Of a DNA stretch of 64,000 nucleotides, positions 17,844 to 27,268 are shown piece after piece. Origin of the DNA: Clostridiaceae bacterium AM27-36LB (GTDB lineage Bacteria > Bacillota > Clostridia > Lachnospirales > Lachnospiraceae); the NCBI GenBank assembly GCA_003480725.1, contig QUJQ01000002.1, positions 254,754-318,753 of the forward strand, given 5' to 3'. The position numbers and the translations under genes are program-made. Numbering within the stretch: position 1 is the stretch's first letter; every line of letters starts with the position of its first letter. The notes below the pieces were generated by a model, which was not told where the DNA came from, made no database searches, and saw only the letters and a list, made by a program, of their open reading frames with translations.

Positions 17844-19055
17844 TTATGCCATAAGTGCTTCCAGTTCCTTGCGGATCTCCTGGATAAATGCAGCAGAGTT
17901 GAGTACTTTCACATCCGTCAGTTCCGTGATCAGCGCCAGATCCTTGGTCATGCGACCGGACTCTATGGTCTTCACAGATGCCTTTTCCAGGCAATCTGCA
18001 AACTGCATCAGTTCCGGGATCTGATCCAGCTCTCCGCGCTTTCTTAACGCTCCACTCCAAGCAAAGATGGTTGCCATAGGATTGGTGGAAGTCTCTTTTC
18101 CTGCCAGATGCTGGTAATAATGTCTTTGCACAGTTCCATGAGCAGCCTCATATTCATAGTATCCATGAGGGGATACCAGTACGGACGTCATCATGGCAAG
18201 AGATCCGAAAGCAGTTGCCACCAGGTCACTCATCACATCACCATCGTAGTTCTTGCAGGCCCAGATAAATCCGCCTTCAGATTTGACCACTCTGGCCACC
18301 GCATCATCGATCAGTGTGTAGAAATAGGTAATACCTGCCGCATCAAACTGCTCTTTATATTCTTTTTCAAAAATCTCCTGGAAAATATCCTTAAAATGAT
18401 GGTCGTATTTCTTGGAAATGGTATCCTTGGTTGCAAACCATACATCCTGCTTTGTTGCCAGTGCATAAGTAAAGCAGCTTCTTGCAAAGCTCTCGATGGA
18501 AGCGTCCAGGTTATGCATTCCCTGTACCACGCCAGGTCCTTTGAACTCGTGAACTGTCACAGCACTTTTGGAGCCATCCTCCGCAGTGTAGACCAGTTCT
18601 ACCTTGCCAGGTCCTGGAATCTGCATCTCAGAAGCTTTATACACATCACCATAGGCATGACGTGCCAGCGTGATCGGTTTTTTCCACGTTTTTACATAAG
18701 GCTCAATGCCTTTTACAATGATCGGTGCCCGGAATACGGTTCCATCAAGGATCGCACGGATGGTTCCGTTGGGACTCTTCCACATTTCTTTCAGATGATA
18801 CTCTTCCACACGGGCTGCATTGGGCGTGATGGTTGCGCATTTCACTGCTACACCATATTTTTTGGTCGCTTCTGCAGCATCAATAGTGATCTGATCATTG
18901 GTCTCATCTCTCTTTTCCAATCCAAGATCATAATACTCCGTCTTCAGATCAACAAACGGAAGAAGCAATTCCTCTTTGATCATCTTCCACAGGATTCGGG
19001 TCATCTCATCTCCGTCCATCTCTACCAGCGGTGTCATCATTCTAATCTTTTCCAT
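17844..19055 (-). CDS. icd: NADP-dependent isocitrate dehydrogenase
   Basis: 403 residues of the dimeric, eukaryote-like class: starts [15 protein letters not shown], with [17 protein letters not shown] (substrate phosphate contact), the metal-binding aspartates in [16 protein letters not shown], and [14 protein letters not shown]. Oxidises isocitrate to 2-oxoglutarate with NADPH, feeding glutamate synthesis. ATG follows GAGGAGAGG. It lies 18 bases after a GntR-type regulator, which probably controls it. A hairpin seven bases after the stop ends the unit. Confidence 0.95.
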   Translation of the reverse strand: MEKIRMMTPLVEMDGDEMTRILWKMIKEELLLPFVDLKTEYYDLGLEKRDETNDQITIDAAEATKKYGVAVKCATITPNAARVEEYHLKEMWKSPNGTIRAILDGTVFRAPIIVKGIEPYVKTWKKPITLARHAYGDVYKASEMQIPGPGKVELVYTAEDGSKSAVTVHEFKGPGVVQGMHNLDASIESFARSCFTYALATKQDVWFATKDTISKKYDHHFKDIFQEIFEKEYKEQFDAAGITYFYTLIDDAVARVVKSEGGFIWACKNYDGDVMSDLVATAFGSLAMMTSVLVSPHGYYEYEAAHGTVQRHYYQHLAGKETSTNPMATIFAWSGALRKRGELDQIPELMQFADCLEKASVKTIESGRMTKDLALITELTDVKVLNSAAFIQEIRKELEALMA

Positions 19056-19073
19056 GGTAACCTCTCCTCAGCA

Positions 19074-19754
19074 TTATAAAATTTTATCCAGTCCATAAGC
19101 ACGGATACTCTCGATCGTATGCTTTACATGCTCTTTTGCCAGTGCCTCTGCCCTGTCTGCATCCTGATCACGGATAGCTTCAAAGATCGCCCTGTGCTCC
19201 TCTGTGGATGTCACAGAACGACTGCTGGTGGAAATGGTAGCTTTTCTTACCATTTTCACATAATCATGAAAATCCGACAGCACATGATTCAGGATCCGGC
19301 TTCCTCCTGCTTCATAGAGCTGCTCATGGAATAAGCTGTCAAGCTCATAGAGCTTATCATAATTCTTCTTCTCTGTATGGTATTCAGTCAGGCACAGCGT
19401 TTCTTCCAGATTATCAAGCTGTTCTCTGGTAATATGCTCAGTCGCCCATCTGGCACATAAGCCTTCCAGCATGGAACGAATCACGTAAATATCCTGCACA
19501 TCCTTGGCCGTGATCATATTCACATATGCTCCCCGGTTGGGAATGATAGATACCAATCCTTCCAGCTCCAGCTGACGAAGTGCTTCTCTTACCGGTGTCC
19601 GGCTCACTCCCAGCTCTGCTCCGATGGCAGTCTCTTTTAATTCTGTATTCTGCTCATATCTGCCGCTCAAAATATCCTCGCGGATACTTTCAAATACTTT
19701 TCCTCTTAAAGAATACTTATCGCGACTCTCCTTGTGTCCTTGTTTGTCCTGCAT
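19074..19754 (-). CDS. GntR-family regulator (FCD/FadR type)
   Basis: 226 residues. N-terminal winged helix (SRTPVREALRQLELEGLVS) and a C-terminal FCD domain with conserved D and H residues (LDSLFHEQLY; LSDFHDYV; EEHRAIFEAI) that usually hold a metal and an organic-acid ligand. Co-directional with and 18 bases before icd, so a tricarboxylic or dicarboxylic acid is a reasonable guess for its ligand. A near-palindromic TTGTATACAA site pair upstream (19789-19816) fits autoregulation. The AGGAGG lies rather far (16 bases) from the ATG at 19754. Confidence 0.92.
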   Translation of the reverse strand: MQDKQGHKESRDKYSLRGKVFESIREDILSGRYEQNTELKETAIGAELGVSRTPVREALRQLELEGLVSIIPNRGAYVNMITAKDVQDIYVIRSMLEGLCARWATEHITREQLDNLEETLCLTEYHTEKKNYDKLYELDSLFHEQLYEAGGSRILNHVLSDFHDYVKMVRKATISTSSRSVTSTEEHRAIFEAIRDQDADRAEALAKEHVKHTIESIRAYGLDKIL

Positions 19755-19788
19755 GACGTTTGTTAATAATCCTCCTCAGTCTGTATCA

Positions 19789-19816
19789 TTGTATACAATT
19801 TCAATTCGTATACATT
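19789..19816 (-). promoter_or_regulatory. probable GntR operator pair
   Basis: TTGTATACAA (19789-19798, perfect palindrome) and CGTATACATT (19807-19816) share the core GTATAC, 18 bases apart. They lie 35-62 bases upstream of the gntR start. GTATAC-centred palindromes are typical of GntR/FCD regulators, so binding by the downstream gene product is inferred. Confidence 0.65.
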
Positions 19817-19909
19817 TTACCATGTTGAGGGAAGATGTCAAGCTCTGAAAACAAGAATCCCGGTAATGCAAGTGTCAGGAAACAGTACGTGTGATAAGAG
19901 CTCGTATTC

Positions 19910-21595
19910 CTAGACAGAACGAAATGCGTCATACAGATCCAGGCTTCCATAACCCCAGGTTTTATTGGGATAATCAAAGATATTCAGACGATTTGCACCG
20001 CGGATCAGATACCGCTGTATTGTGATACTGTCCATGGCAGGAACATTTCCTCTAACGATCCCCCACTCCAGCAAAAGTGCACAGGCTCCGGCTCCCAAAG
20101 CTGCGGCCGCACTGCTTCCAGTCAGGGTCGTTACTCTTCCCCGCAGGTCCACTGCTGCCACCTCCACCGCAGGAGCTGCCAAGTCTGGTTTGATCCGGCC
20201 ATTTCTCGTATATCCACGACCCGAATCATACCATATACTGCCATTTCTGGCATCATATCCGGAAAAAGTCAATACTCCTTCCGCATTTCCCGGTTCCGTG
20301 ACTGTCGTGTCCGGATCCGGCCGTAAAAAATAAGTCTCATCGCTGATGAACCCTGTGACTGGAAGCCACATATGAAATGTGTTCTCCAGATTTCCTTCCG
20401 CATAGACACGGATCATCCAGATTCCCGGTGTAGGATTTTGGAACGCCAGCAAAAGGCGTTGGTCTCCTGAGACGATTTCCGATAATTCATATTGAATATC
20501 CAGGATCGTACTTTCAAATACAAAATCATAGCGCTGACGATCCAGTTTTCTGGCAACAAACCGGGGAATTTTCTCCCCACTGGGTGCGATCACTTCCACC
20601 GAAAACAGATCTGGTGCATTTCCCCAGAGATTGACCTGAAAACCTTTTTCTCCGGCTCCTACCCGCAGCTCTACTTCCGTATAATCCTGATCCCTCGGAA
20701 CTATTCCAAAATAATGATGCCCTTTGTTTCCTTCATTTCCGGCAGCCACTGCCACTGCTCTGCCCACCTTCCGGCACACATAGTTCAGATAAAGGCTAAG
20801 TGCATTTTCTCCCGTATGACCACCTGTATTGCTTCCCAGTGCCATGCAGATCACCAGCGGTTTTCCTTCTCTTTGTGCCAGTTGGTCAAGATAACGGACC
20901 GCCAGCATGATGTCGGCTTCCTCATAAGCAATGCTGTCAAGCGGAATCCGCTGCATCTGCCGAATAAATGGCTTTGCCTGTTTCAGCTTTACCACTGCCA
21001 GTTCTGCCTCCGGTGCAGCTCCCAGATAGTTTTCTTCCAGAAGTTCTGAGGATGCCGCTATTGAAGCCACTTTGGTTCCATGTCCGTTTTCATCTTTTCC
21101 AGGAAGCATTTCCTGTTCTTCCGCCAGCAGCTTATCAATGTCTTCTGATGTATAGACACTTCCATATTGAAATCCTTCGGGACTGCGTCCACTTTGGTCT
21201 GTCTGATCCCACAGCTCCAATACCCGGGTTTTCCCATCTGCTTTGCGGAATGTCATCTGTTTCAGTTCTATCCCCGAATCCAGGAATCCAAGGATCACTC
21301 CCTGTCCTCTCAGTTTCAATGTAGGCTGATTCTGCACCTGCAGAATCTTTGTCGTTTCAAGACTCTCTGTATTGAGCTGTGTATAGCACCAAGGCAGTGC
21401 ATAATCCCCGATTGGAAGTGATGTTCTGTTGCCAAACACCTCTTTCCTGCTTATATAATATACAGAAAAGCTAGGACTTATATATTGCGCACAAACACCA
21501 TACGGCAATGGATCCATCTCAGCCGGCGGATTTACATCCGCTTTCCAGATATAATCCATATATTCATCGGACAGGATCGCATTCTGACAGATCAT
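19910..21595 (-). CDS. subtilisin-like serine protease, Csp-like
   Basis: 561 residues, no signal peptide. The S8 catalytic triad is complete: Asp in ILGFLDSGIE, His in ENGHGTKVASIAA, Ser in TLTGSSAAAALGAG (GSS instead of the usual GTS), with the oxyanion Asn in AVAAGNEGN. A long insert between the Asn and Ser blocks (about residues 290-450) forms a beta-rich jelly-roll-like domain, as in clostridial Csp germination proteases. The cytoplasmic start and size fit that group, which acts on spore cortex hydrolases. Whether it truly works in germination is inferred from architecture. Confidence 0.85.
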   Translation of the reverse strand: MICQNAILSDEYMDYIWKADVNPPAEMDPLPYGVCAQYISPSFSVYYISRKEVFGNRTSLPIGDYALPWCYTQLNTESLETTKILQVQNQPTLKLRGQGVILGFLDSGIELKQMTFRKADGKTRVLELWDQTDQSGRSPEGFQYGSVYTSEDIDKLLAEEQEMLPGKDENGHGTKVASIAASSELLEENYLGAAPEAELAVVKLKQAKPFIRQMQRIPLDSIAYEEADIMLAVRYLDQLAQREGKPLVICMALGSNTGGHTGENALSLYLNYVCRKVGRAVAVAAGNEGNKGHHYFGIVPRDQDYTEVELRVGAGEKGFQVNLWGNAPDLFSVEVIAPSGEKIPRFVARKLDRQRYDFVFESTILDIQYELSEIVSGDQRLLLAFQNPTPGIWMIRVYAEGNLENTFHMWLPVTGFISDETYFLRPDPDTTVTEPGNAEGVLTFSGYDARNGSIWYDSGRGYTRNGRIKPDLAAPAVEVAAVDLRGRVTTLTGSSAAAALGAGACALLLEWGIVRGNVPAMDSITIQRYLIRGANRLNIFDYPNKTWGYGSLDLYDAFRSV

Positions 21596-21665
21596 GTTAT
21601 CATTCCTCTCGTCAACATCTCTCTATCAGAATATTACGATCACTGTCTTTTGGTGTGGAAATCCA

Positions 21666-22004
21666 CTATTTGCTTACTTCCACTGAAAGAACTTCACCTT
21701 CAAACGGATCAACCTCAGATATTTCTCCCGTATAAGTTACCGTTACTTTATCACCGATCTTTGCATCATCCAGTCCTGCTGGTTTTTCACCATCAAATGT
21801 GAATGCATAAGAAACTCCCTGGGCATCTGTGACCACAAACATAAAATCCTTCACTTCATCCAGCGTACCACTGATCGTGGATGCATCTGCTGTCTGACTC
21901 TCCTGTGTGGTCTGGGATGCTGTATCTCCCTTTGCTCCACAGCCTGTCATCATAGCTACTGCCATTGCCATCGTTACCACCATCATTACCACTTTTTTCT
22001 TCAT
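21666..22004 (-). CDS. small lipoprotein of unknown function
   Basis: 112 residues: signal peptide with lipobox MMTGC (Cys near residue 22), a Thr/Ser/Gln-rich linker, and a small beta domain (ISGTLDEVKDFMFVV, then KIGDKVTVTYTGEI) resembling an OB-like barrel. Expected to be anchored on the outer face of the membrane. ATG at 22004 follows AGGAGG at ideal spacing. Ends about 70 bases before the protease gene. No family is recognised. Confidence 0.8.
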   Translation of the reverse strand: MKKKVVMMVVTMAMAVAMMTGCGAKGDTASQTTQESQTADASTISGTLDEVKDFMFVVTDAQGVSYAFTFDGEKPAGLDDAKIGDKVTVTYTGEISEVDPFEGEVLSVEVSK

Positions 22005-22095
22005 AATAGAACCTCCTGAAATTATGTTGTTTTTTATATTTCTGCTATATTAGACCCTCTATTATACAAAAAAGTTTCAAAATCTTTTTATTTTT

Positions 22096-22476
22096 TTATT
22101 TTTCCATTTTTGATGCCTGATCGATCCGCTTCAGTTCTTCTTCCGTGAAGTCTGCACTCTCCAGCACCTTCAGATTATCCAGGATCTGAGATGGTTTGGA
22201 AGCACCAATGAGCACACTTGTAACTACGTGGTCCTTGAGCCCCCACTTCAGCGCCATCTGTGCCAGACTTTCTCCACGTTCTTTTGCAATTTCATTGAGC
22301 ATACGGATACTCTCCAGCTTTTCTTCGGTCAGCTGAGACGCCTTAAGAAATCTTCCATCCGTAGCGATCCTGCTGTCTGCAGGGATACCGTTCAGATACC
22401 GGTCTGTCAGAGTTCCCTGTGCCAGCGGGCTGAATGCGATGATACCCTTGTCAGCCTCATGTGCTGCCTGATACAT
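22096..22476 (-). pseudogene. aldo/keto reductase, C-terminal remnant
   Basis: 126 codons match only the last third of an aldo/keto reductase of the YghZ type: GIIAFSPLAQGTLTDRYLNG, SLAQMALKWGLKD, LIGASKPSQILDNL. The N-terminal two thirds of the barrel, with the catalytic Asp-Tyr-Lys-His, are absent: only 15 bases separate its first ATG from the stop of the ABC exporter gene. The ATG has a GAAGGA upstream, so a peptide may be made, but it cannot be an active reductase. Likely left by a deletion or insertion that placed the exporter here. Confidence 0.85.
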
Positions 22477-22491
22477 TATGTTCCTTCTCTT

Positions 22492-24246
22492 TTAATCCTT
22501 GAACTGACTGTTATATAATTTTGCATAAAATCCTTTTTTTGCCAGCAGACTTTCATGATTTCCCTGCTCAATGATATGGCCATCCTTCATAACCAGTATC
22601 ACATCCGCCTCACGGATCGTGGATAATCGATGTGCCACAATAAAGCTGGTATGGCCTTCCATCAGTCTGGCAAATGCATTCTGGATCTTCATCTCTGTAC
22701 GGGTATCGATGGAAGAGGTTGCCTCATCGAGAATCAGCATGGGTGGGCGGCACAGCATCAGTCTGGTAATACATAAGAGCTGTTTCTGTCCCTGAGAGAG
22801 TCCGCCGCCGTCCTCTCCGATCACCGTATCATAGCCCTTTGGCAAACGCTTGATAAAGCTGTGTGCATGGCTGTTCTTTGCCGCTTCGATCATCTCTTCT
22901 TCCGTGGCATCCGGCTTTCCGATCAGAATATTTTCCCGAACGGTTCCTGAACGGAGCCAGGTATCCTGTAAGACCATACCGTAGGAAGAACGAAGGCTCT
23001 TTCTGGTCACCTGACGGATATCGTCACCTTCTACGCTGATGGAACCAGCATCCACATCATAGAACCTCATGAGCAGATTGATGACTGTAGTCTTGCCGCA
23101 GCCTGTAGGACCTACGATTGCCACACGTTCTCCCGGCTTCACAGCCAGATTAAGATCCTCGATCAGCTTCTGATCCGGGCGATAGGAAAATGCCACATGT
23201 TCAAGATCCACGCGGCCTTCCACATCCGTCAGTGCCGTGGCATCTGCCGGTTCCGGCATCTGCGGCTCTTCTTCGATCAATTCAAAGACTCTTCCTGCGC
23301 AGGCAATGGCGTTCTGAAGCTCCGTCACTACGCCTGAGATCTCATTGAACGGCTTGGTATACTGATTTGCATAGTTTAAAAATGCAGTTAGCTGTCCAAC
23401 GGTCATTCTGCCGCTGATAGCAGCCAGAGCGCCGGTGACTCCCACTCCTGTGTACACCAGGCTGTTGACAAAGCGGGTGGACGGGTTGGTAATGGAGGAA
23501 AAGAAAATGGCACGCAGAGAATATTTTCTCAGACGCTCATTGATCTCTCCGAACTGCTCCATGGCGTCTTTCTCATGACCAAAAGCCTGCACCACCTTCT
23601 GATTACCGATCATCTCATCGATCAGTGCCGTCTGTTCCCCTCTCGCCTCCGACTGCAGACGGAACATGGTAAATGTTTTCTTTGCAATAAAGGAGGCCAC
23701 GATCATAGACACCGGCGTGATCAAAAGCACAACCAGCGTGATCCCTACATTGACACTCAGCATGAATCCGATGGTTCCCACAATCGTGAGCACACCCGTA
23801 AATAGCTGGGTAAATCCCATCAGAAGTCCATCTGCAAACTGATCTACATCCGCAATGATCCGGCTCACTACTTCTCCTGACGGATGTCCGTCCAGATATT
23901 TCAGCGGCAGGATCTCCAGCTTTGCAAATGCTTCATTTCGGATATCACGCACGATCTGATAGGTCATCTTGTTATTGCAGATATTCATGCCCCACTGTGC
24001 CACTGCAGTCACACCGATAACCATGACCATTCTTTTGAGCACTGCAAAGATTCCTGTAAAATCCACCTGTCCTTTTCCGATCACACAGTCAACGGCATCT
24101 CCGGTCAGCAAAGGAATATACAAAGTGGACGCCACCGTAATTGCAGCAAGTCCAAAGGAAAGAGCCAGAAAGAACCAGTACCGTTTCAGGTAGCGCAGTA
24201 CTTTTTTCAGTGTCTCACTCTGCTCCGAACGAATCTTCTTACGCAT
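22492..24246 (-). CDS. ABC exporter half-transporter, subunit B
   Basis: 584 residues: six membrane helices (about 30-320) then an ATPase domain with Walker A GPTGCGKTT, Walker B LILDEATSSID with the catalytic Glu, and H-loop AHRLSTI. The signature is LSQGQ instead of LSGGQ. ATG at 24246 (MRKKIRSEQ) follows AGGAGAG and overlaps the previous gene by 8 bases, so the two subunits are translationally coupled. Together they form a heterodimeric multidrug- or lipid-type exporter; this subunit supplies the intact catalytic Walker motifs. Substrate unknown. Confidence 0.93.
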   Translation of the reverse strand: MRKKIRSEQSETLKKVLRYLKRYWFFLALSFGLAAITVASTLYIPLLTGDAVDCVIGKGQVDFTGIFAVLKRMVMVIGVTAVAQWGMNICNNKMTYQIVRDIRNEAFAKLEILPLKYLDGHPSGEVVSRIIADVDQFADGLLMGFTQLFTGVLTIVGTIGFMLSVNVGITLVVLLITPVSMIVASFIAKKTFTMFRLQSEARGEQTALIDEMIGNQKVVQAFGHEKDAMEQFGEINERLRKYSLRAIFFSSITNPSTRFVNSLVYTGVGVTGALAAISGRMTVGQLTAFLNYANQYTKPFNEISGVVTELQNAIACAGRVFELIEEEPQMPEPADATALTDVEGRVDLEHVAFSYRPDQKLIEDLNLAVKPGERVAIVGPTGCGKTTVINLLMRFYDVDAGSISVEGDDIRQVTRKSLRSSYGMVLQDTWLRSGTVRENILIGKPDATEEEMIEAAKNSHAHSFIKRLPKGYDTVIGEDGGGLSQGQKQLLCITRLMLCRPPMLILDEATSSIDTRTEMKIQNAFARLMEGHTSFIVAHRLSTIREADVILVMKDGHIIEQGNHESLLAKKGFYAKLYNSQFKD

Positions 24247-25969
24247 CGGCTCTCTCCTCCTTTCTGTCGAACTGTGAATAATGGATTTCCTGATAAACCG
24301 GACAGTTTTCCAGAAGTTCCTGGTGAGTTCCGATTCCGGCCACCATTCCATCGTCAAGCACAATGATCTGATCTGCATGACGGATGGAAGAGGTCCTCTG
24401 AGATACGATAAAGACTATCGGATTGCCCTTCATCTCCCGCAGTGCTTTTCTAAGCGCTGCATCGGTTGCAAAATCCAGTGCAGACGCACTGTCATCCAGG
24501 ATCAGGATTCCTGGATGGCCCACCAGTGCTCTTGCAATGGTCAGTCGCTGTCTCTGTCCGCCAGACAGGTTCTTGCCGCCCTGATCAATCTTTGCCTGCA
24601 GTCCGTCTGCCCGCTCTCTTACAAACTCTGCCGCCTGTGCTGTCTCCAGAGCCTCCCACAACTCTTCTTCCGTGGCGTCCTTCTTGCCCCAGCGCAGATT
24701 GTCTTCAATAGTTCCTTTGAAAAGCACCGCTTTCTGTGGCACAATGCCAACCATTTTCCGAAGCGTCTCCAGATCAAAATCTTTTACATTTTTCCCATTG
24801 ATCTTCACGGCTCCAGCTGTCGCATCATAAAAACGCGGAATCAGATTCACAAGACTGGATTTTCCGGAACCTGTTCCTCCAATGATACCGATCGTCTGTC
24901 CTGCTTTCGCTGAAAAATCAATATCTGTCAGGGATTCTGTACCAGCCTGTGCATAAGTCAGACCCACATGGTCAAAGACAACCTCGTCTGCCCTGGCAAG
25001 ATTGGTGTCTGATCCATTTTTCATACTGGACGGAATCTCCAGCACACTCTGAATACGATTTCCGCAGGCAACGGATTTGGTAATGTTGATGATCAGATTT
25101 GCCAGTTTCACCAGCTCCACCAGGATCTGATTCATATAGTTGACCAGTGCCACCACTGCTCCCGTGGTAATAATCCCCTGATCCACGCGGATGGATCCTG
25201 TGTGCAGAAGCACTACAACTGCTCCATTTACAATGATATATGTCAGCGGATTCATAAGACCGGAAATCTTTCCCACGAACTTCTGCATATCGGTCAGACA
25301 CTCATTTTTCTCACGAAAATGTGTCTGCTCCTGTTCTTCCAGACAAAATGCACGGATCACACGGACACCGGTAAGATTTTCACGGGTCAGCCCAAGCACC
25401 TTGTCAAGGGCTCCCTGCACCCGCCGATACAGCGGCATGGTCCAGATCATAATGCCAAATACGACCACCGAAAGCATCGGGATCGCTACAACAAAGATCA
25501 TTGCCGCTTTCACATCCACTGTAAATGCCATAATCATCGCACCAAACACAATGAACGGAGAGCGCAGAAACAGACGCAGCACCAGATTCACGCCGGATTG
25601 CACCTGGTTGATATCACTGGTCATTCTGGTAATCAGCGTAGACGTACCCAGATTGTCCATCTCTGTGTAAGACAGACTCTGAATATGTGCAAACAGCTCC
25701 CTTCTGAGCACAGTAGAGAATCCGGTAGCTGCTTTCGCTGCAAAATACTGGGCGGTAATGGAGCAGGCAAGACCGATCACTCCCAAAGCGATGAGCACCA
25801 GACACATACGGATCACATAACCTCTGTCATGTCTGCCGATTCCCACATCAATCACTGCCGCCATTACCAACGGCACAAACAGTTCAAACAGTGCCTCCAG
25901 CATCTTGAATAAAGGTGCCAGTACGGTCTCTTTCTCATAACCTTTCAGATAAACCAGTAACTTTTTCAT
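24239..25969 (-). CDS. ABC exporter half-transporter, subunit A (degenerate ATP site)
   Basis: 576 residues: six membrane helices then an ATPase domain with Walker A GGTGSGKSS and a canonical LSGGQRQRL signature, but Walker B is LILDDSASALD (Asp for the catalytic Glu) and the H-loop is SQRTSSI (Gln for His). This is the pattern of the non-hydrolysing half in heterodimeric exporters such as TM287/288 and BmrC/D. Preceded by the phospholipase C-like gene (11 bases) and overlapping subunit B. No regulator lies next to it. Confidence 0.93.
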   Translation of the reverse strand: MKKLLVYLKGYEKETVLAPLFKMLEALFELFVPLVMAAVIDVGIGRHDRGYVIRMCLVLIALGVIGLACSITAQYFAAKAATGFSTVLRRELFAHIQSLSYTEMDNLGTSTLITRMTSDINQVQSGVNLVLRLFLRSPFIVFGAMIMAFTVDVKAAMIFVVAIPMLSVVVFGIMIWTMPLYRRVQGALDKVLGLTRENLTGVRVIRAFCLEEQEQTHFREKNECLTDMQKFVGKISGLMNPLTYIIVNGAVVVLLHTGSIRVDQGIITTGAVVALVNYMNQILVELVKLANLIINITKSVACGNRIQSVLEIPSSMKNGSDTNLARADEVVFDHVGLTYAQAGTESLTDIDFSAKAGQTIGIIGGTGSGKSSLVNLIPRFYDATAGAVKINGKNVKDFDLETLRKMVGIVPQKAVLFKGTIEDNLRWGKKDATEEELWEALETAQAAEFVRERADGLQAKIDQGGKNLSGGQRQRLTIARALVGHPGILILDDSASALDFATDAALRKALREMKGNPIVFIVSQRTSSIRHADQIIVLDDGMVAGIGTHQELLENCPVYQEIHYSQFDRKEERADA

Positions 25970-25980
25970 GTAACACTCTC

Positions 25981-26775
25981 CTAAAATTCCTCGTAATTCC
26001 GATACAGCCGCATAGATAAGAATCCATCCGTATCCAGTGCATGGCTGTATTTTTCAATTTCCTCTGCTGCCAGCTTTACTCCTTTGTTCAGCCGATCCTC
26101 CAAAAACAGATCACTTTCCTGGCATGCTTCATTGAGCTGTCCATCCATGATCAGGCCTCCGATCTCCTTATCCTGTCCTGTCAGCCGGCTGAAAATACGG
26201 AAAATCTTTAATTTTCTTCTGCTTCTGCATACAAACAGCTTCAATGTGCGTCGGAACAGCCGGATACACCAGTCGATCTGCCGCGGCGTCACATGATCAA
26301 ACATCTTTGAGATCTCCCTGCGGGTATGAGCCCGGCTGATCAGATGATGGATCGGTACATAATAAAGCGGATCTCGCCCATCCTCCTCCATCAGATACCG
26401 GTCAAACTCCGTCTCGATCTCCAGATGTCCCAGATCATGCTCTTCCATATATTCCGAAATGTATGGATGACACTCGCTGTCCAGAATATAGTGACACAAG
26501 AATCCATATAAATACGCCCGCAATACCGAATCTTGATCTTCCTTGTACCGCTTTCTTCCCAATTCAAAAAATTCTGCTGCAATCTTCTTATGGAGCTTTA
26601 CTCCCTGCTGATTGATCCGATTCTTACATAATGGGAAATAATAAAATAAAAGATCCGGTCCGTGAAGGCCTAAGAGAAACGCGTCTTCTCCTTTTCTTAT
26701 GATCTCCTTCTCCGTTCCGGAAAGTTCCTGAAATACTTTTTTTCCAAATACATAATGTGCATATGCTGCAGGCAT
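25981..26775 (-). CDS. zinc-dependent phospholipase C family protein
   Basis: 264 residues, helical, no signal peptide. It begins MPAAYAHYVFGKKV and carries metal-binding His/Asp motifs (LLGLHGPDLLFYY; YGFLCHYILDSECHPYI; HHLISRAH), as in the clostridial alpha-toxin/PLC-like family found inside many Lachnospiraceae genomes. Activity on phospholipids is not established for these intracellular members. ATG at 26775 is chosen because AGGAGG is eight bases upstream; an ATG six bases earlier is too close to it. First gene of a unit with the ABC exporter, divergent from the high-cysteine protein. Confidence 0.85.
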   Translation of the reverse strand: MPAAYAHYVFGKKVFQELSGTEKEIIRKGEDAFLLGLHGPDLLFYYFPLCKNRINQQGVKLHKKIAAEFFELGRKRYKEDQDSVLRAYLYGFLCHYILDSECHPYISEYMEEHDLGHLEIETEFDRYLMEEDGRDPLYYVPIHHLISRAHTRREISKMFDHVTPRQIDWCIRLFRRTLKLFVCRSRRKLKIFRIFSRLTGQDKEIGGLIMDGQLNEACQESDLFLEDRLNKGVKLAAEEIEKYSHALDTDGFLSMRLYRNYEEF

Positions 26776-26880
26776 GTCCATTACCTCCTGTCTTTCGTTA
26801 GGAATTGCCATATGAAGTATAACACAATTTTGGAACACTGCATATGATGAAGTGTAAATAGTTTTTTGGAGGTTATCTTC

Positions 26881-27201
26881 ATGAGTGATTTAAGTTCGAG
26901 AGGCGGCTGTGGCTGCAGCACTGGCTGCGGATGCAGTAATTCCTGTGGATGCAGTGGATTTGGCGGTAGTTCCTGCAGCTGGATCTGGATCATCCTTCTT
27001 CTGTGCTGCTGTTGTGGAAACGGCAACGGATTCCTGGGAAACAACGGCTGTGGATGTGACAATGGCTGCGGATGTGGTGGATCTGACAACTCCTGCCTGT
27101 GGATCATTCTCCTGCTGTGCTGCTGTGGCGGATTTGGTTCCAACCACTGTGGTTGCGGATGCAATAACTCCTGTGGCTGTGGCAATTCCTGCGGATGCTA
27201 A
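26881..27201 (+). CDS. high-cysteine, chorion-like small protein
   Basis: 106 residues with 26 cysteines and many glycines. The layout is a duplicated unit: a GC-rich repeat tract (CGC, SCGC, TGCGC), then a short hydrophobic stretch ending in a cysteine cluster (WIWIILLLCCCC at 34-45; LWIILLLCCC at 73-82), then more Gly-Cys repeats. Such proteins are annotated in Lachnospiraceae as chorion-class high-cysteine proteins; no function is known. ATG at 26881 follows GGAGG by eight bases. Opposite-strand reading frames here are shadows. Membrane attachment, metal binding or a role in spore coat cross-linking are possible but unproven. Confidence 0.8.
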   Translation: MSDLSSRGGCGCSTGCGCSNSCGCSGFGGSSCSWIWIILLLCCCCGNGNGFLGNNGCGCDNGCGCGGSDNSCLWIILLLCCCGGFGSNHCGCGCNNSCGCGNSCGC

Positions 27202-27243
27202 GTCTGAATCTGGTGTCAGCAGTCAGGGACCTCTTCTGTGCCC

Positions 27244-27268
27244 GGGCTGTCAGATCTTCTGACAGCCC
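27244..27268 (+). terminator. hairpin after the high-cysteine gene
   Basis: GGGCTGTCAGA-tct-TCTGACAGCCC, an 11-bp perfect stem, 42 bases after the stop. The following bases (TTCTGCTGCC) are only weakly T-rich, so termination may be partial. Confidence 0.6.

Noticed and set aside
26890..27147. Minus-strand reading frames opposite the high-cysteine gene
   Set aside because: They have no ribosome binding site and are antisense echoes of Gly/Cys codons; the plus frame has a good SD and a duplicated domain plan.
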